Notes under the pieces: generated by a model
What the model was told of the DNA's origin: nothing
What the model saw: the letters and a program-made list of their open reading frames with translations, nothing else
Databases searched by the model: none
Shown here: positions 24,911 through 32,178 of the stretch, piece after piece
Layout: each line of letters starts with the position of its first letter
Position numbering within the stretch: position 1 is the stretch's first letter
Made by a program: the position numbers and the translations under genes
Assembly: GCF_019710745.1 (NCBI RefSeq)
Contig: NZ_JAHKJW010000030.1
Coordinates: forward strand, 34,493 to 98,492
DNA: 64,000 nt
Direction of reading: 5' to 3'
Source: Streptomyces beigongshangae
GTDB lineage: Bacteria; Actinomycetota; Actinomycetes; Streptomycetales; Streptomycetaceae

Positions 24911-26131
24911 ATGCCCGAAGCCGTGATCGTCTCGACCGCCCGCTCCCCCATCGGCCGCGCAGGCAAGGGCTCCCTCAAGGACCTGCGCCCCGACGACCTC
25001 ACCGCCACGATCGTCCAGGCGGCCCTCGCCAAGGTCCCGGAGCTCGATCCGAAGGACATCGAGGACCTGATGCTCGGCTGCGGCCTCCCCGGCGGCGAGC
25101 AGGGCCACAACCTCGGCCGGATCGTCGCCGTGCAGATGGGGATGGACCACCTCCCCGGCTGCACGGTCACCCGCTACTGCTCCTCCTCGCTCCAGACGAC
25201 CCGTATGGCCCTGCACGCCATCAAGGCGGGCGAGGGCGACGTCTTCGTCTCGGCGGGCGTGGAGATGGTCTCCCGCTTCACCAAGGGCAGCAGCGACGGC
25301 CTCCCGGACACGCACAACCCGTTCTTCGCGGAGGCGGAGGCCCGCACCGCGGAGGTCGCCGCGAGCGAGGGCGCGTCGTGGCACGACCCGCGCGAGGACG
25401 GCCTCGTCCCGGACGCGTACATCGCGATGGGCCAGACCGCGGAGAACCTCGCCCGGGTCAAGGGCGTCACCCGTCAGGACATGGACGAGTTCGGCGTCCG
25501 CTCGCAGAACCTCGCCGAGGAAGCCATCAAGAACGGCTTCTGGGAGCGCGAGATCACCCCGGTCACCACCCCGGACGGCACGGTCGTCGGCAAGGACGAC
25601 GGCCCGCGCGCCGGCGTCACCATGGAGGGCGTGCAGGGGCTCAAGCCCGTCTTCCGCCCCGACGGCATGGTCACGGCCGGCAACTGCTGCCCGCTCAACG
25701 ACGGCGCCGCCGCCCTGGTGATCATGTCCGACACGAAGGCCCGCGAGCTCGGCGTGACCCCGCTGGCCCGGATCGTCTCGACCGGCGTCACCGGCCTCTC
25801 CCCCGAGATCATGGGCCTCGGCCCGGTGGAGGCGTCGAGGCAGGCCCTCTCCCGCGCCGGCCTGACCGTCGGCGACATCGACCTGTTCGAGATCAACGAG
25901 GCGTTCGCCGCCCAGGTGATCCCCTCCTACCGCGACCTGGAGATCCCGCTGGAGAAGCTGAACGTGAACGGCGGCGCGATCGCGGTCGGCCACCCGTTCG
26001 GCATGACCGGCGCCCGGATCACCGGCACGCTCATCAACTCCCTCCAGTTCCACGACAAGCAGTTCGGCCTGGAGACGATGTGCGTGGGCGGCGGCCAGGG
26101 CATGGCCATGGTCATCGAGCGGCTCAGCTAG
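24911..26131 (+). CDS. acetyl-CoA C-acyltransferase (thiolase)
   Basis: A 406-residue thiolase. Catalytic residues are all present: nucleophile Cys90 (RYCSSSLQT), the His in GGAIAVGHPFGMTGAR and the second Cys in CVGGGQGMAM; NEAFA is the usual oxyanion-site motif. It either condenses two acetyl-CoA or, more likely from the sequence type, cleaves 3-ketoacyl-CoA in beta-oxidation. It stands alone, so the pathway is not fixed by neighbours. Start at the ATG with the conserved MPEAVIVSTARSPIG. Confidence 0.92.
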   Translation: MPEAVIVSTARSPIGRAGKGSLKDLRPDDLTATIVQAALAKVPELDPKDIEDLMLGCGLPGGEQGHNLGRIVAVQMGMDHLPGCTVTRYCSSSLQTTRMALHAIKAGEGDVFVSAGVEMVSRFTKGSSDGLPDTHNPFFAEAEARTAEVAASEGASWHDPREDGLVPDAYIAMGQTAENLARVKGVTRQDMDEFGVRSQNLAEEAIKNGFWEREITPVTTPDGTVVGKDDGPRAGVTMEGVQGLKPVFRPDGMVTAGNCCPLNDGAAALVIMSDTKARELGVTPLARIVSTGVTGLSPEIMGLGPVEASRQALSRAGLTVGDIDLFEINEAFAAQVIPSYRDLEIPLEKLNVNGGAIAVGHPFGMTGARITGTLINSLQFHDKQFGLETMCVGGGQGMAMVIERLS

Positions 26132-26436
26132 CGGCGGATCGGCCGGGGGACTCCCCGGCCGAAGTACGGCTCCCGTGACCGGAGTTGAACACGGTGTGAG
26201 CGCGCGACCCGGAGTTCCGCACCCGTCGGGACTCCGGTCGTTCCGTGACCCAATCTCCCCCAGGATGTGACCTAAGTCCCTTCGGGGAGAGATTTACGCA
26301 GGTCAGAGCATTGCGAAAATCATCACCAGGGCTAAAGTCCTGTCCGTTTCATGACGTTGTGCACTGCCGGCTGGTTAGTCCGCCCTTCAAGCTGATGTAG
26401 GAAGTCGAGGGTCGACTTTGAACCGGGAGAACGTCA
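26132..26436. other. upstream region of the coiled membrane protein gene
   Basis: A 305-base gap without a gene. It holds an imperfect CTCCCC/GGGGAG hairpin (about 26249-26291), the promoter listed separately and a 5' leader of about 90 bases. Confidence 0.5.
26311..26338 (+). promoter_or_regulatory. promoter of the 26437 gene
   Basis: TTGCGA (26311-26316), a 16-base spacer and TAAAGT (26333-26338), a fair match to the housekeeping consensus in an unusually AT-rich stretch. Confidence 0.5.
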
Positions 26437-27228
26437 GTGAGCACCACGATTCTCGCTCTGCTGCTCGCCACAGCCACCACCACGGCTGTGGGCGTCGCCG
26501 TTCTGCGCACCCTGCTGGCGCTGCGCCGGCAGGTGGCGGCCCTGCACACCGAGCTCACCGAGAGCCGCGCCACGGCCGGGCACGGCCTGCCGCCGGCCGC
26601 CCGCGGGGCGTCGGACACCGACGAGATACGCTCCGCCGTGGCCGAGGCCCTCGCCGACGAGCGGGAGCGCGAACTCGCCGAGGCGCGCGCGTTCTGGGCC
26701 GCCCAGGAGGCGCGGGACGCCGGTGACGTACCGACCCTGCTCGGCCTGCCCGACAGCGAGCTGTTCCTGCCCCGCCAGTCGGACTTCGCGGGCCTGGAGC
26801 GCCTGGAGCCGGTGACCGAGCCGCCCGCCGACGCCGACGAGTTCGCCGGGGAGTCCCCCGAACTGGCCGCGGCCCGGCGGCGCCACCCCTCGCACCCCGA
26901 CTTCGTACCGGTCCAGTCACCGATGGTGAACGACCACGAGCGCACGGTGGCCTGCCTGGAGGAGCTGGCCGAGTCCCGCACGGAACTGGCGGACGTCCGC
27001 CCCGGCCCGCTCGGCACCCTCGACGTCTACGTCTTCGCCGACGGCACCACCCTGTGCATGACACCGGGCCACCGCGAGACCGCCGAACGCCTGGCCGAGT
27101 CCCTGCGCCACGGCCACCCGCCGGTCCTGCTCGGCGGCTCGGGGGTCTCGGGCGCCTACGCCCTCACCTTCGCGTGCGACCAGGAGAACGTCTACGTCCT
27201 GGCCGACAGGGTCATCGCCTCGCTGTAG
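26437..27228 (+). CDS. conserved membrane-anchored protein of unknown function
   Basis: A 263-residue protein with an N-terminal membrane helix (TTILALLLATATTTAVGVAVL) and a following helical stretch (LLALRRQVAALHTELTESRA) that may be a coiled coil. The C-terminal third looks globular: LGTLDVYVFADGTTLCMTPG, then PPVLLGGSGVSGAYALTFAC. GTG start with GGGAG nine bases upstream. I recall close relatives only in Streptomyces and near genera. No enzymatic motif recognised. Confidence 0.75.
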   Translation: MSTTILALLLATATTTAVGVAVLRTLLALRRQVAALHTELTESRATAGHGLPPAARGASDTDEIRSAVAEALADERERELAEARAFWAAQEARDAGDVPTLLGLPDSELFLPRQSDFAGLERLEPVTEPPADADEFAGESPELAAARRRHPSHPDFVPVQSPMVNDHERTVACLEELAESRTELADVRPGPLGTLDVYVFADGTTLCMTPGHRETAERLAESLRHGHPPVLLGGSGVSGAYALTFACDQENVYVLADRVIASL

Positions 27229-27358
27229 ACACCCGGCCGGCCCGCCCCGGCCACCGGCCCGTACCCTCCCGTGTCCCTGCGGACGCCGGTCGTACCGCCG
27301 CCCTCCGCGGGCACCGGTCCGTGCCGTGTGGACGGCCGTCCGTGTCCGTGCGTGCGGA

Positions 27359-27670
27359 TCAGACGCCCGCCCGCTTCTGCGCCTCCTCCACCAGTACCAG
27401 TGCCTCCGCCAGTTCCGCCTCGGTCCTCAGGACGAGCGCGAGGTCGTGCACGGCCACCGTGATCTGGTCCGCGGAGGCGAACATGCCCGCGTCCGGCATC
27501 TCGCGGGGGGTGTGTCCGGGGTCCTCCAGGCGCTGGGCCCGCAGCGCCAACTCCCTGGCCAGACCCAGTGCCTCGGCGGCGGCCCCCCGTTGCAGCCGAC
27601 TCTGCGGCGCGGCCCGCAGCCGGTCGGCGAAGTGGTCCACGGCACGGGTCAGCGGCGTCGTATCAAGCAC
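27359..27670 (-). CDS. small helical protein of unknown function
   Basis: A 103-residue, almost wholly helical protein (LTRAVDHFADRLRAAPQSRL, ALGLARELALRAQRLEDPGH, DQITVAVHDLALVLRTEAEL). No membrane segment or signal peptide. Third-position GC is high over the whole frame, supporting a real gene. It diverges from the DUF4287 gene 104 bases away. No family recognised. Confidence 0.65.
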   Translation of the reverse strand: MLDTTPLTRAVDHFADRLRAAPQSRLQRGAAAEALGLARELALRAQRLEDPGHTPREMPDAGMFASADQITVAVHDLALVLRTEAELAEALVLVEEAQKRAGV

Positions 27671-27774
27671 GTCGCGAGACTACGCGTCGCAACCGGACTG
27701 TTGCCAACACCCCGGCGCTCAGGCACGGTGGCGTGAAGGACCGGCCTACATCCCCTTTGCGTCCGGAGGCGCCG

Positions 27775-28005
27775 ATGTCCCAAGTCTTCTCCGCGGAGAC
27801 CCATCGCAACCTGCTCGCCCGCATCCCCCACTGCACCGGTCGTGAGATCTCCGACTGGCTGCGCACCGTCGACGAGGGCCCCTCTCTCCACCGCTTCGAG
27901 GAGAAGGTGAGCTGGCTCCGTGCCGAGCACGACCTCGCGTACGGCCACGCCAAAGCGATCATCCACGAGTACGACCTGAGGAGGGCCGCGCGCAACCTCC
28001 GTTGA
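27775..28005 (+). CDS. DUF4287-domain protein
   Basis: A 76-residue protein that is one DUF4287 domain: HCTGREISDWL then VSWLRAEHDLAYGHAKAIIH, the W-x-x-x-x-H-x-x-x-x-GHA pattern of the family. ATG at 27775 follows GGAGG by five bases. Function unknown; single-gene unit closed by a strong hairpin. Confidence 0.8.
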   Translation: MSQVFSAETHRNLLARIPHCTGREISDWLRTVDEGPSLHRFEEKVSWLRAEHDLAYGHAKAIIHEYDLRRAARNLR

Positions 28006-28039
28006 GCGCGCCTCCGTCACGCTCCGGCACCGACGACGG

Positions 28040-28075
28040 CGAAGGGCCCGCGAACCGAGGTTCGCGGGCCCTTCG
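28040..28075. terminator. bidirectional terminator hairpin
   Basis: Perfect 16-base arms (28040-28055 and 28060-28075; left arm starts CGAAGGGCCCGCG) with loop CGAG, between the convergent DUF4287 and Bax-inhibitor-like genes. It shares its outer CGAAGGGCCC with the hairpin at 21654. Confidence 0.8.
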
Positions 28076-28083
28076 TCCCGAAT

Positions 28084-28145
28084 ACCGGCTACCGGCTACC
28101 GGCTACCGGCTACCGGCTACCGGCTACCGGCTACCGGCTACCGGC
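28084..28145. repeat. TACCGGC heptamer array
   Basis: Nearly nine perfect copies of a seven-base unit (ACCGGCT in the phase of position 28084) between the terminator and the 3' end of the Bax-inhibitor-like gene, ending about six bases before its stop. Confidence 0.95.
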
Positions 28146-28151
28146 CGGGTG

Positions 28152-29066
28152 CTAGTCGTTGCCGCTGAAGATGGCGACCAGACGCAGCATCTCGAGGTAG
28201 ATCCACACGAGGCTCATGGTCAGGCCGAACGCGGCCAGCCATGCCTCCTCGCGCGGCGCGCCGTAGGCGATGCCGTCCTCGATCTGCTTGAAGTCGAGCG
28301 TCAGGAAGAACGCGCCCAGGACGATCGCCAGGATGCCGACGATCGCGCCGAGCGGGCCCATGCTGCGCAGCCCGCCGTCGTCGGCGACGCCGAAGACGAC
28401 CAGCAGCAGGTTGACCGCCGTGACCAGCACGAAGGCGATCGCGATGGCCATACCGATGCGCGCGTACCGGGCGGTGACGCGGATCCAGCCCGCCTTGTAG
28501 ATCAGCAGGGTGGCGCCGGAGACGGCCATCGTGCCGAGTACGGCCTGGAAGGGGGCGCCGGCCCACCTGCTGTTGTACATCTCGCTGATCACGCCGAGGA
28601 AGACGCCCTCGAAGGCGGCGTACGACAGGATCAGCGCGGGCGAGGCCTTGCGCTTGAATGCCTGGACCAGTGCGAAGACCATCGCGATGAGCGCCGAGCC
28701 GATGGCCAGGCCGAAGCTGCTGGACGTGACCGGCAGCAGGGCCCAGGCGAGAACGGCACCCAGGGTGACGGTGCCGAGCGTCATGGCCGTACGCGTGACG
28801 ACGTCGTCCATCGTCATGCGGCCGGCGGCGGACGGGGCCTGCGGCGGCGCGCCGTGCTGCAGGCCCTGCTGGGCGTACGGGTTCTGAGCGTAAGGATTCT
28901 GCGCGTACGGGTTTCCGCCCTGCGGAGCGCCGGGGGCGCCCTGTGCGTACGGGTTCCCCTGCGTCCCGACAGCGGGGCCCCCGGCCTGCGGCGCCGCGTT
29001 GAAGCCCGCGTAGCCGTTGTCGCGGCTGAACCCCCGTCGCGAGAAGACCGGGTTGCTGCTCCTCAT
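28152..29066 (-). CDS. Bax inhibitor-1/YccA family membrane protein
   Basis: A 304-residue protein. Residues 1-85 are Gly/Pro/Asn-rich with three to four NPYAQ repeats, probably cytoplasmic and disordered. Residues about 100-300 carry seven membrane helices of the BI-1/TMBIM type (VTLGAVLAWALLPVTSS, ALILSYAAFEGVFLGVISEM, MSLVWIYLEMLRLVAIFS). Relatives act as pH-sensitive calcium leak channels or in membrane stress. ATG at 29066 with GGAGGAG upstream is preferred over a start at 29132. Confidence 0.88.
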   Translation of the reverse strand: MRSSNPVFSRRGFSRDNGYAGFNAAPQAGGPAVGTQGNPYAQGAPGAPQGGNPYAQNPYAQNPYAQQGLQHGAPPQAPSAAGRMTMDDVVTRTAMTLGTVTLGAVLAWALLPVTSSSFGLAIGSALIAMVFALVQAFKRKASPALILSYAAFEGVFLGVISEMYNSRWAGAPFQAVLGTMAVSGATLLIYKAGWIRVTARYARIGMAIAIAFVLVTAVNLLLVVFGVADDGGLRSMGPLGAIVGILAIVLGAFFLTLDFKQIEDGIAYGAPREEAWLAAFGLTMSLVWIYLEMLRLVAIFSGND

Positions 29067-29251
29067 TTCACTCCTCCATGGCCACCTTGCGCGGCCTTGG
29101 CTCAAGAGTAATGGGTAGGCAAAAGAATGCATCTAGTGCCTGGGGAGGATCTTTCCCCTCTTGTGACCGGAAACACCAGGTCTCACCCTGGCATTCCCCG
29201 CACCGGTAGAACGCCGGTACCTACTCCTCCGGTTCCCCCGGGCCTGGTTTT

Positions 29252-30472
29252 TCACTCCAGGGCGAAGCCGGTGTACCCCTCGGCGAGGTCCTGCGCGGCG
29301 GCACGGGACGAGGCGAGCCGTTCGAGCCGGGCCAGCTGGATGCGGTCCTCGAAGGGCGTCGCGCCGGGCGCGCGGTGCAGCATCGCCGTCATCTCGTACG
29401 AGAACCGCTCGGCCTGCCACACCCGCCGCAGACAGGTCCCGGAGTAGGCGTCCAGCAGTTCCCCGGACCCGGTCTCCCGCAGATGGGCCAGCGCCCGCGC
29501 GAAGGTCACGACGTCACCCACCGCGAGGTTCAGCCCTTTGGCGCCCGTCGGCGGCACGATGTGGGCGGCGTCCCCGGCCAGGAAGAGCCGTCCATACCGC
29601 ATCGGCTCGTGCACATGGCTGCGCATGGGCGTGACGGACTTGGCGGTGACGGGTCCCCTCCGCAGCCGCCAGCCGTCGGCCGTCTCGAACCGGCGCTCCA
29701 GCTCGTCCCAGACCTTCCCGTCGCTCCACGTCCCGGCGTCCGTGCCCTCGGGCACCTGGAGGTAGAGCCGCGAGACGGCCGGCGAGCGCATGGACAGCAG
29801 GGCGAAACCCCGGTCGTGACGGGCGTAGACGAGTTCGTCGTGCGAGGGGGGCACGTCGGCGAGGATGCCCAGCCACCCGAAGGGGTACGTCCGCTCGAAG
29901 ACCTGTACGAGCTTTTCGGGGATCGCCTTGCGGGCCACCCCCCAGAAGCCGTCGCACCCGACGACGTACGAGCACTCCAGGACCTCCTCCCGACCCTCCC
30001 GACCCTCCTGCCCCTCCTGCCCCTCCTGCCCTCCGTGCCCCTCGCGCCGGAAGCGCACCCGGGGACGGTCGGTACCGGCCCCCTCGACGGCCAGGGCCTC
30101 CGCCCCGAAGAGCAGCGGCCCGCCCTCCTGGAGCTGCAGCGCGATCAGGTCCTTGCACACCTCGGTCTGGGCGTAGACCGTCACCGACCGGCCGCCGGTG
30201 AGGGCGGGGAAGTCGATGCGGTGGCGCCTGCGCGCGAACCGCAGTTCGATGCCGTCGTGGCGCAGCCCCTCACGGTCCATGCGCTCACCGGCACCGGCGG
30301 CGCGCAGGACGTCCACGGTCCCCTGCTCCAGGATCCCGGCGCGCTGCCGCTGCTCCACGTACGCCCGGTCCCGGCTCTCCAGCACGACGGAGTCGATCCC
30401 CGCGTTGTGCAGCAGCCTCGCCAGCAGCAGACCGGCCGGTCCGGCCCCGATGATGCCTACGGTGGTACGCAT
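29252..30472 (-). CDS. pobA: 4-hydroxybenzoate 3-monooxygenase
   Basis: An FAD- and NAD(P)H-dependent enzyme that hydroxylates 4-hydroxybenzoate to protocatechuate. It has 406 residues from the ATG at 30472 (GAAGGGG upstream). The GxGxxG site is GIIGAGPAGLLLARLL, the DG motif VVGCDGFWGVARKAIP and the second FAD site LFLAGDAAHIVPPTGAKGLN. The family usually has about 394 residues; the excess is a GQEGQEGQEGREGREE insert near residue 170 coded by an in-frame 9-12-base repeat, on the surface between strands. Protocatechuate enzymes are not encoded nearby. Confidence 0.92.
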   Translation of the reverse strand: MRTTVGIIGAGPAGLLLARLLHNAGIDSVVLESRDRAYVEQRQRAGILEQGTVDVLRAAGAGERMDREGLRHDGIELRFARRRHRIDFPALTGGRSVTVYAQTEVCKDLIALQLQEGGPLLFGAEALAVEGAGTDRPRVRFRREGHGGQEGQEGQEGREGREEVLECSYVVGCDGFWGVARKAIPEKLVQVFERTYPFGWLGILADVPPSHDELVYARHDRGFALLSMRSPAVSRLYLQVPEGTDAGTWSDGKVWDELERRFETADGWRLRRGPVTAKSVTPMRSHVHEPMRYGRLFLAGDAAHIVPPTGAKGLNLAVGDVVTFARALAHLRETGSGELLDAYSGTCLRRVWQAERFSYEMTAMLHRAPGATPFEDRIQLARLERLASSRAAAQDLAEGYTGFALE

Positions 30473-30706
30473 CGACACGCCCCTTCGCGCTCCGGCGACC
30501 TCCGCGAGCGCCGACGTGGCGTTCACGGCGGTCATGGCAGTCGTGGCGTTCGCCTGGTGAAACTTTTTTCACCGCTTCCCCCACGGGAGTCTCCGGCGCA
30601 CGGAACCCGCTGTCAACGGTCACGCAGTCGAGGACTGGAGGGCTCAAGGGCTCAACAAGAATGCATTCCCATCAGAATGCACCGGAAAGGGCCGAAGTGT
30701 CGGAGG

Positions 30707-30789
30707 TGCCCGGAACCGGACTTGAACCGGTACGCCCGCGAGGGGCAGCGAGGTTTAAGCTCGCCGTGTCTGCATTCCACCATCCGGGC
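30707..30789 (-). tRNA. bldA: tRNA-Leu(UAA)
   Basis: On the minus strand the acceptor stem GCCCGGA pairs with TCCGGGC; the anticodon stem GCGAG/CTCGC holds loop CTTAAAC, anticodon TAA; the T-arm GGTTCAAGTCC and a long class II variable arm fit tRNA-Leu. CCA is not encoded (ACCT follows). This is the only expected reader of UUA in Streptomyces, where it is called bldA and controls aerial growth and antibiotic production. Upstream TAGGCT (about 30825) could be its -10. Confidence 0.97.
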
Positions 30790-31116
30790 AGGCCGTGGGC
30801 TCCGCTTCGAGCGCCCCGAGCCTATCGGGACAGATCCCCCGAACAGCGGTGGGGCGACCCGATGTTGTCTTATTTTATTGGCGTCTGAGGGTGCATCAGC
30901 CCACGGTATGCGCCATCCGCACATGCCACCTGCCTTTATGCGGACGTGGCACGGCACCCGGGAAATGACGTGATTTCACCGCCGGAACGGGGCCGCACCT
31001 GACGAACCGTCGCCGAATCGCCCTCCCCGGGGCGCGGGGTCATCCCCAGGTATGACACGGGGCCGCGTGGTCCGCCCCGAGTCTGCCCCCGATACCGGAA
31101 CAGCGGGTGACTACAC

Positions 31117-31132
31117 GGCGCGGATCCGCGCC
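31117..31132. promoter_or_regulatory. palindrome upstream of the first ABC exporter
   Basis: GGCGCGGATCCGCGCC, a perfect 16-base palindrome 52 bases before the ATPase start. A looser GTCAT-N8-ATGAC repeat lies upstream at 31039-31056. Either may bind a regulator of the exporter. Confidence 0.35.
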
Positions 31133-31184
31133 GACGATGGAACGGTCGTCCACTCGTCGTCGTACGGACAAGGAGCACCCTTCC

Positions 31185-31955
31185 GTGACCACCACTCCCC
31201 TCGCCGAACGGACCACCGCGGTGGCCGCCCGCGCCACGGAACTGTCGAAGGTCTACGGGCAGGGGGAGACCCGGGTGGTCGCCCTGGACCGGGTCTCCGT
31301 CGACTTCCGGCAGGCCGAGTTCACCGCGATCATGGGTCCCTCCGGCTCCGGCAAGTCCACGCTGATGCACTGCGTCGCGGGGCTGGACAGCTTCTCGTCC
31401 GGTTCGGTCCGCATCGGGGACACCGAACTCGGCTCCCTCAAGGACAAGCAGCTCACCAAGTTGCGCCGGGACAAGATCGGGTTCATCTTCCAGGCGTTCA
31501 ACCTCCTGCCGACGCTCACCGGTCTGGAGAACATCACCCTTCCGATGGACATCGCGGGACGCAAACCCGACAAGGAGTGGCTGGACAGGGTGATCCGGAT
31601 GGTGGGGCTGGCCGACCGGCTCTCCCACCGCCCCTCCCAGCTCTCCGGCGGGCAGCAGCAGCGGGTCGCGGTGGCGCGGGCGCTGGCGTCCCGCCCGGAC
31701 ATCATCTTCGGCGACGAGCCCACGGGGAACCTGGACTCACGCTCGGGGGCGGAGGTGCTGGGCTTCCTGCGCAACTCCGTGCGGGAGCTGGGGCAGACGG
31801 TCGTGATGGTCACGCACGACCCGGTGGCGGCGGCGTACGCGGACCGTGTGGTCTTCCTGGCGGACGGCAGGGTCGTCGACGAGGTGCTCGCGCCCACGGC
31901 CGATGCGGTCCTGGACCGCATGAAGCAGTTCGACGCGAAGGGCCGCACGAGCTGA
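31185..31955 (+). CDS. MacB/LolD-type ABC transporter ATPase
   Basis: A 256-residue ATP-binding subunit: Walker A GPSGSGKSTL, Q loop FIFQAFNLLPT, signature LSGGQQQRVAVARAL, Walker B IIFGDEPTGNLD and switch His in MVTHDP. It pairs with the FtsX-type permease gene downstream. GTG at 31185 with AAGGAG upstream. It is very similar to the ATPase at 59.3-60.1 kb (shared NITLPMDIAGRKPDK), so the two exporters are paralogs. This class drives export or mechanical work at the membrane, often linked to peptide or envelope stress; substrate unknown. Confidence 0.92.
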   Translation: MTTTPLAERTTAVAARATELSKVYGQGETRVVALDRVSVDFRQAEFTAIMGPSGSGKSTLMHCVAGLDSFSSGSVRIGDTELGSLKDKQLTKLRRDKIGFIFQAFNLLPTLTGLENITLPMDIAGRKPDKEWLDRVIRMVGLADRLSHRPSQLSGGQQQRVAVARALASRPDIIFGDEPTGNLDSRSGAEVLGFLRNSVRELGQTVVMVTHDPVAAAYADRVVFLADGRVVDEVLAPTADAVLDRMKQFDAKGRTS

Positions 31956-32009
31956 CCGCGCCGCCCTTTTCAACCGGGTTGCACCTCCGACCGCCTGCCT
32001 GAGCCCGCA

Positions 32010-32099
32010 CGTGGTCCGCGGGCCGCACTTGGCCCGCGGGCCGCACTTGGCCCGCGGGCCGCCCCTGACCTGCGGGCCGCACTTGGCCTGCGGTCGCGC
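32010..32099. repeat. five 18-bp tandem repeats between ATPase and permease genes
   Basis: Units start at 32010, 32028, 32046, 32064 and 32082; consensus CTTGGCCCGCGGGCCGCA. Each unit contains the palindrome CCGCGG or CCGCGGGC, so the RNA can fold into several alternative stems. The array fills most of the 223-base gap between two genes that in the paralogous exporter overlap. Confidence 0.9.
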
Positions 32100-32178
32100 G
32101 GTTCCCCGCGCCCGTGAAGAGGCGCGGCGAACCCCCACGGCCCGCCCGCCCCCACCCACCACCTGGACTGAGAAGACA

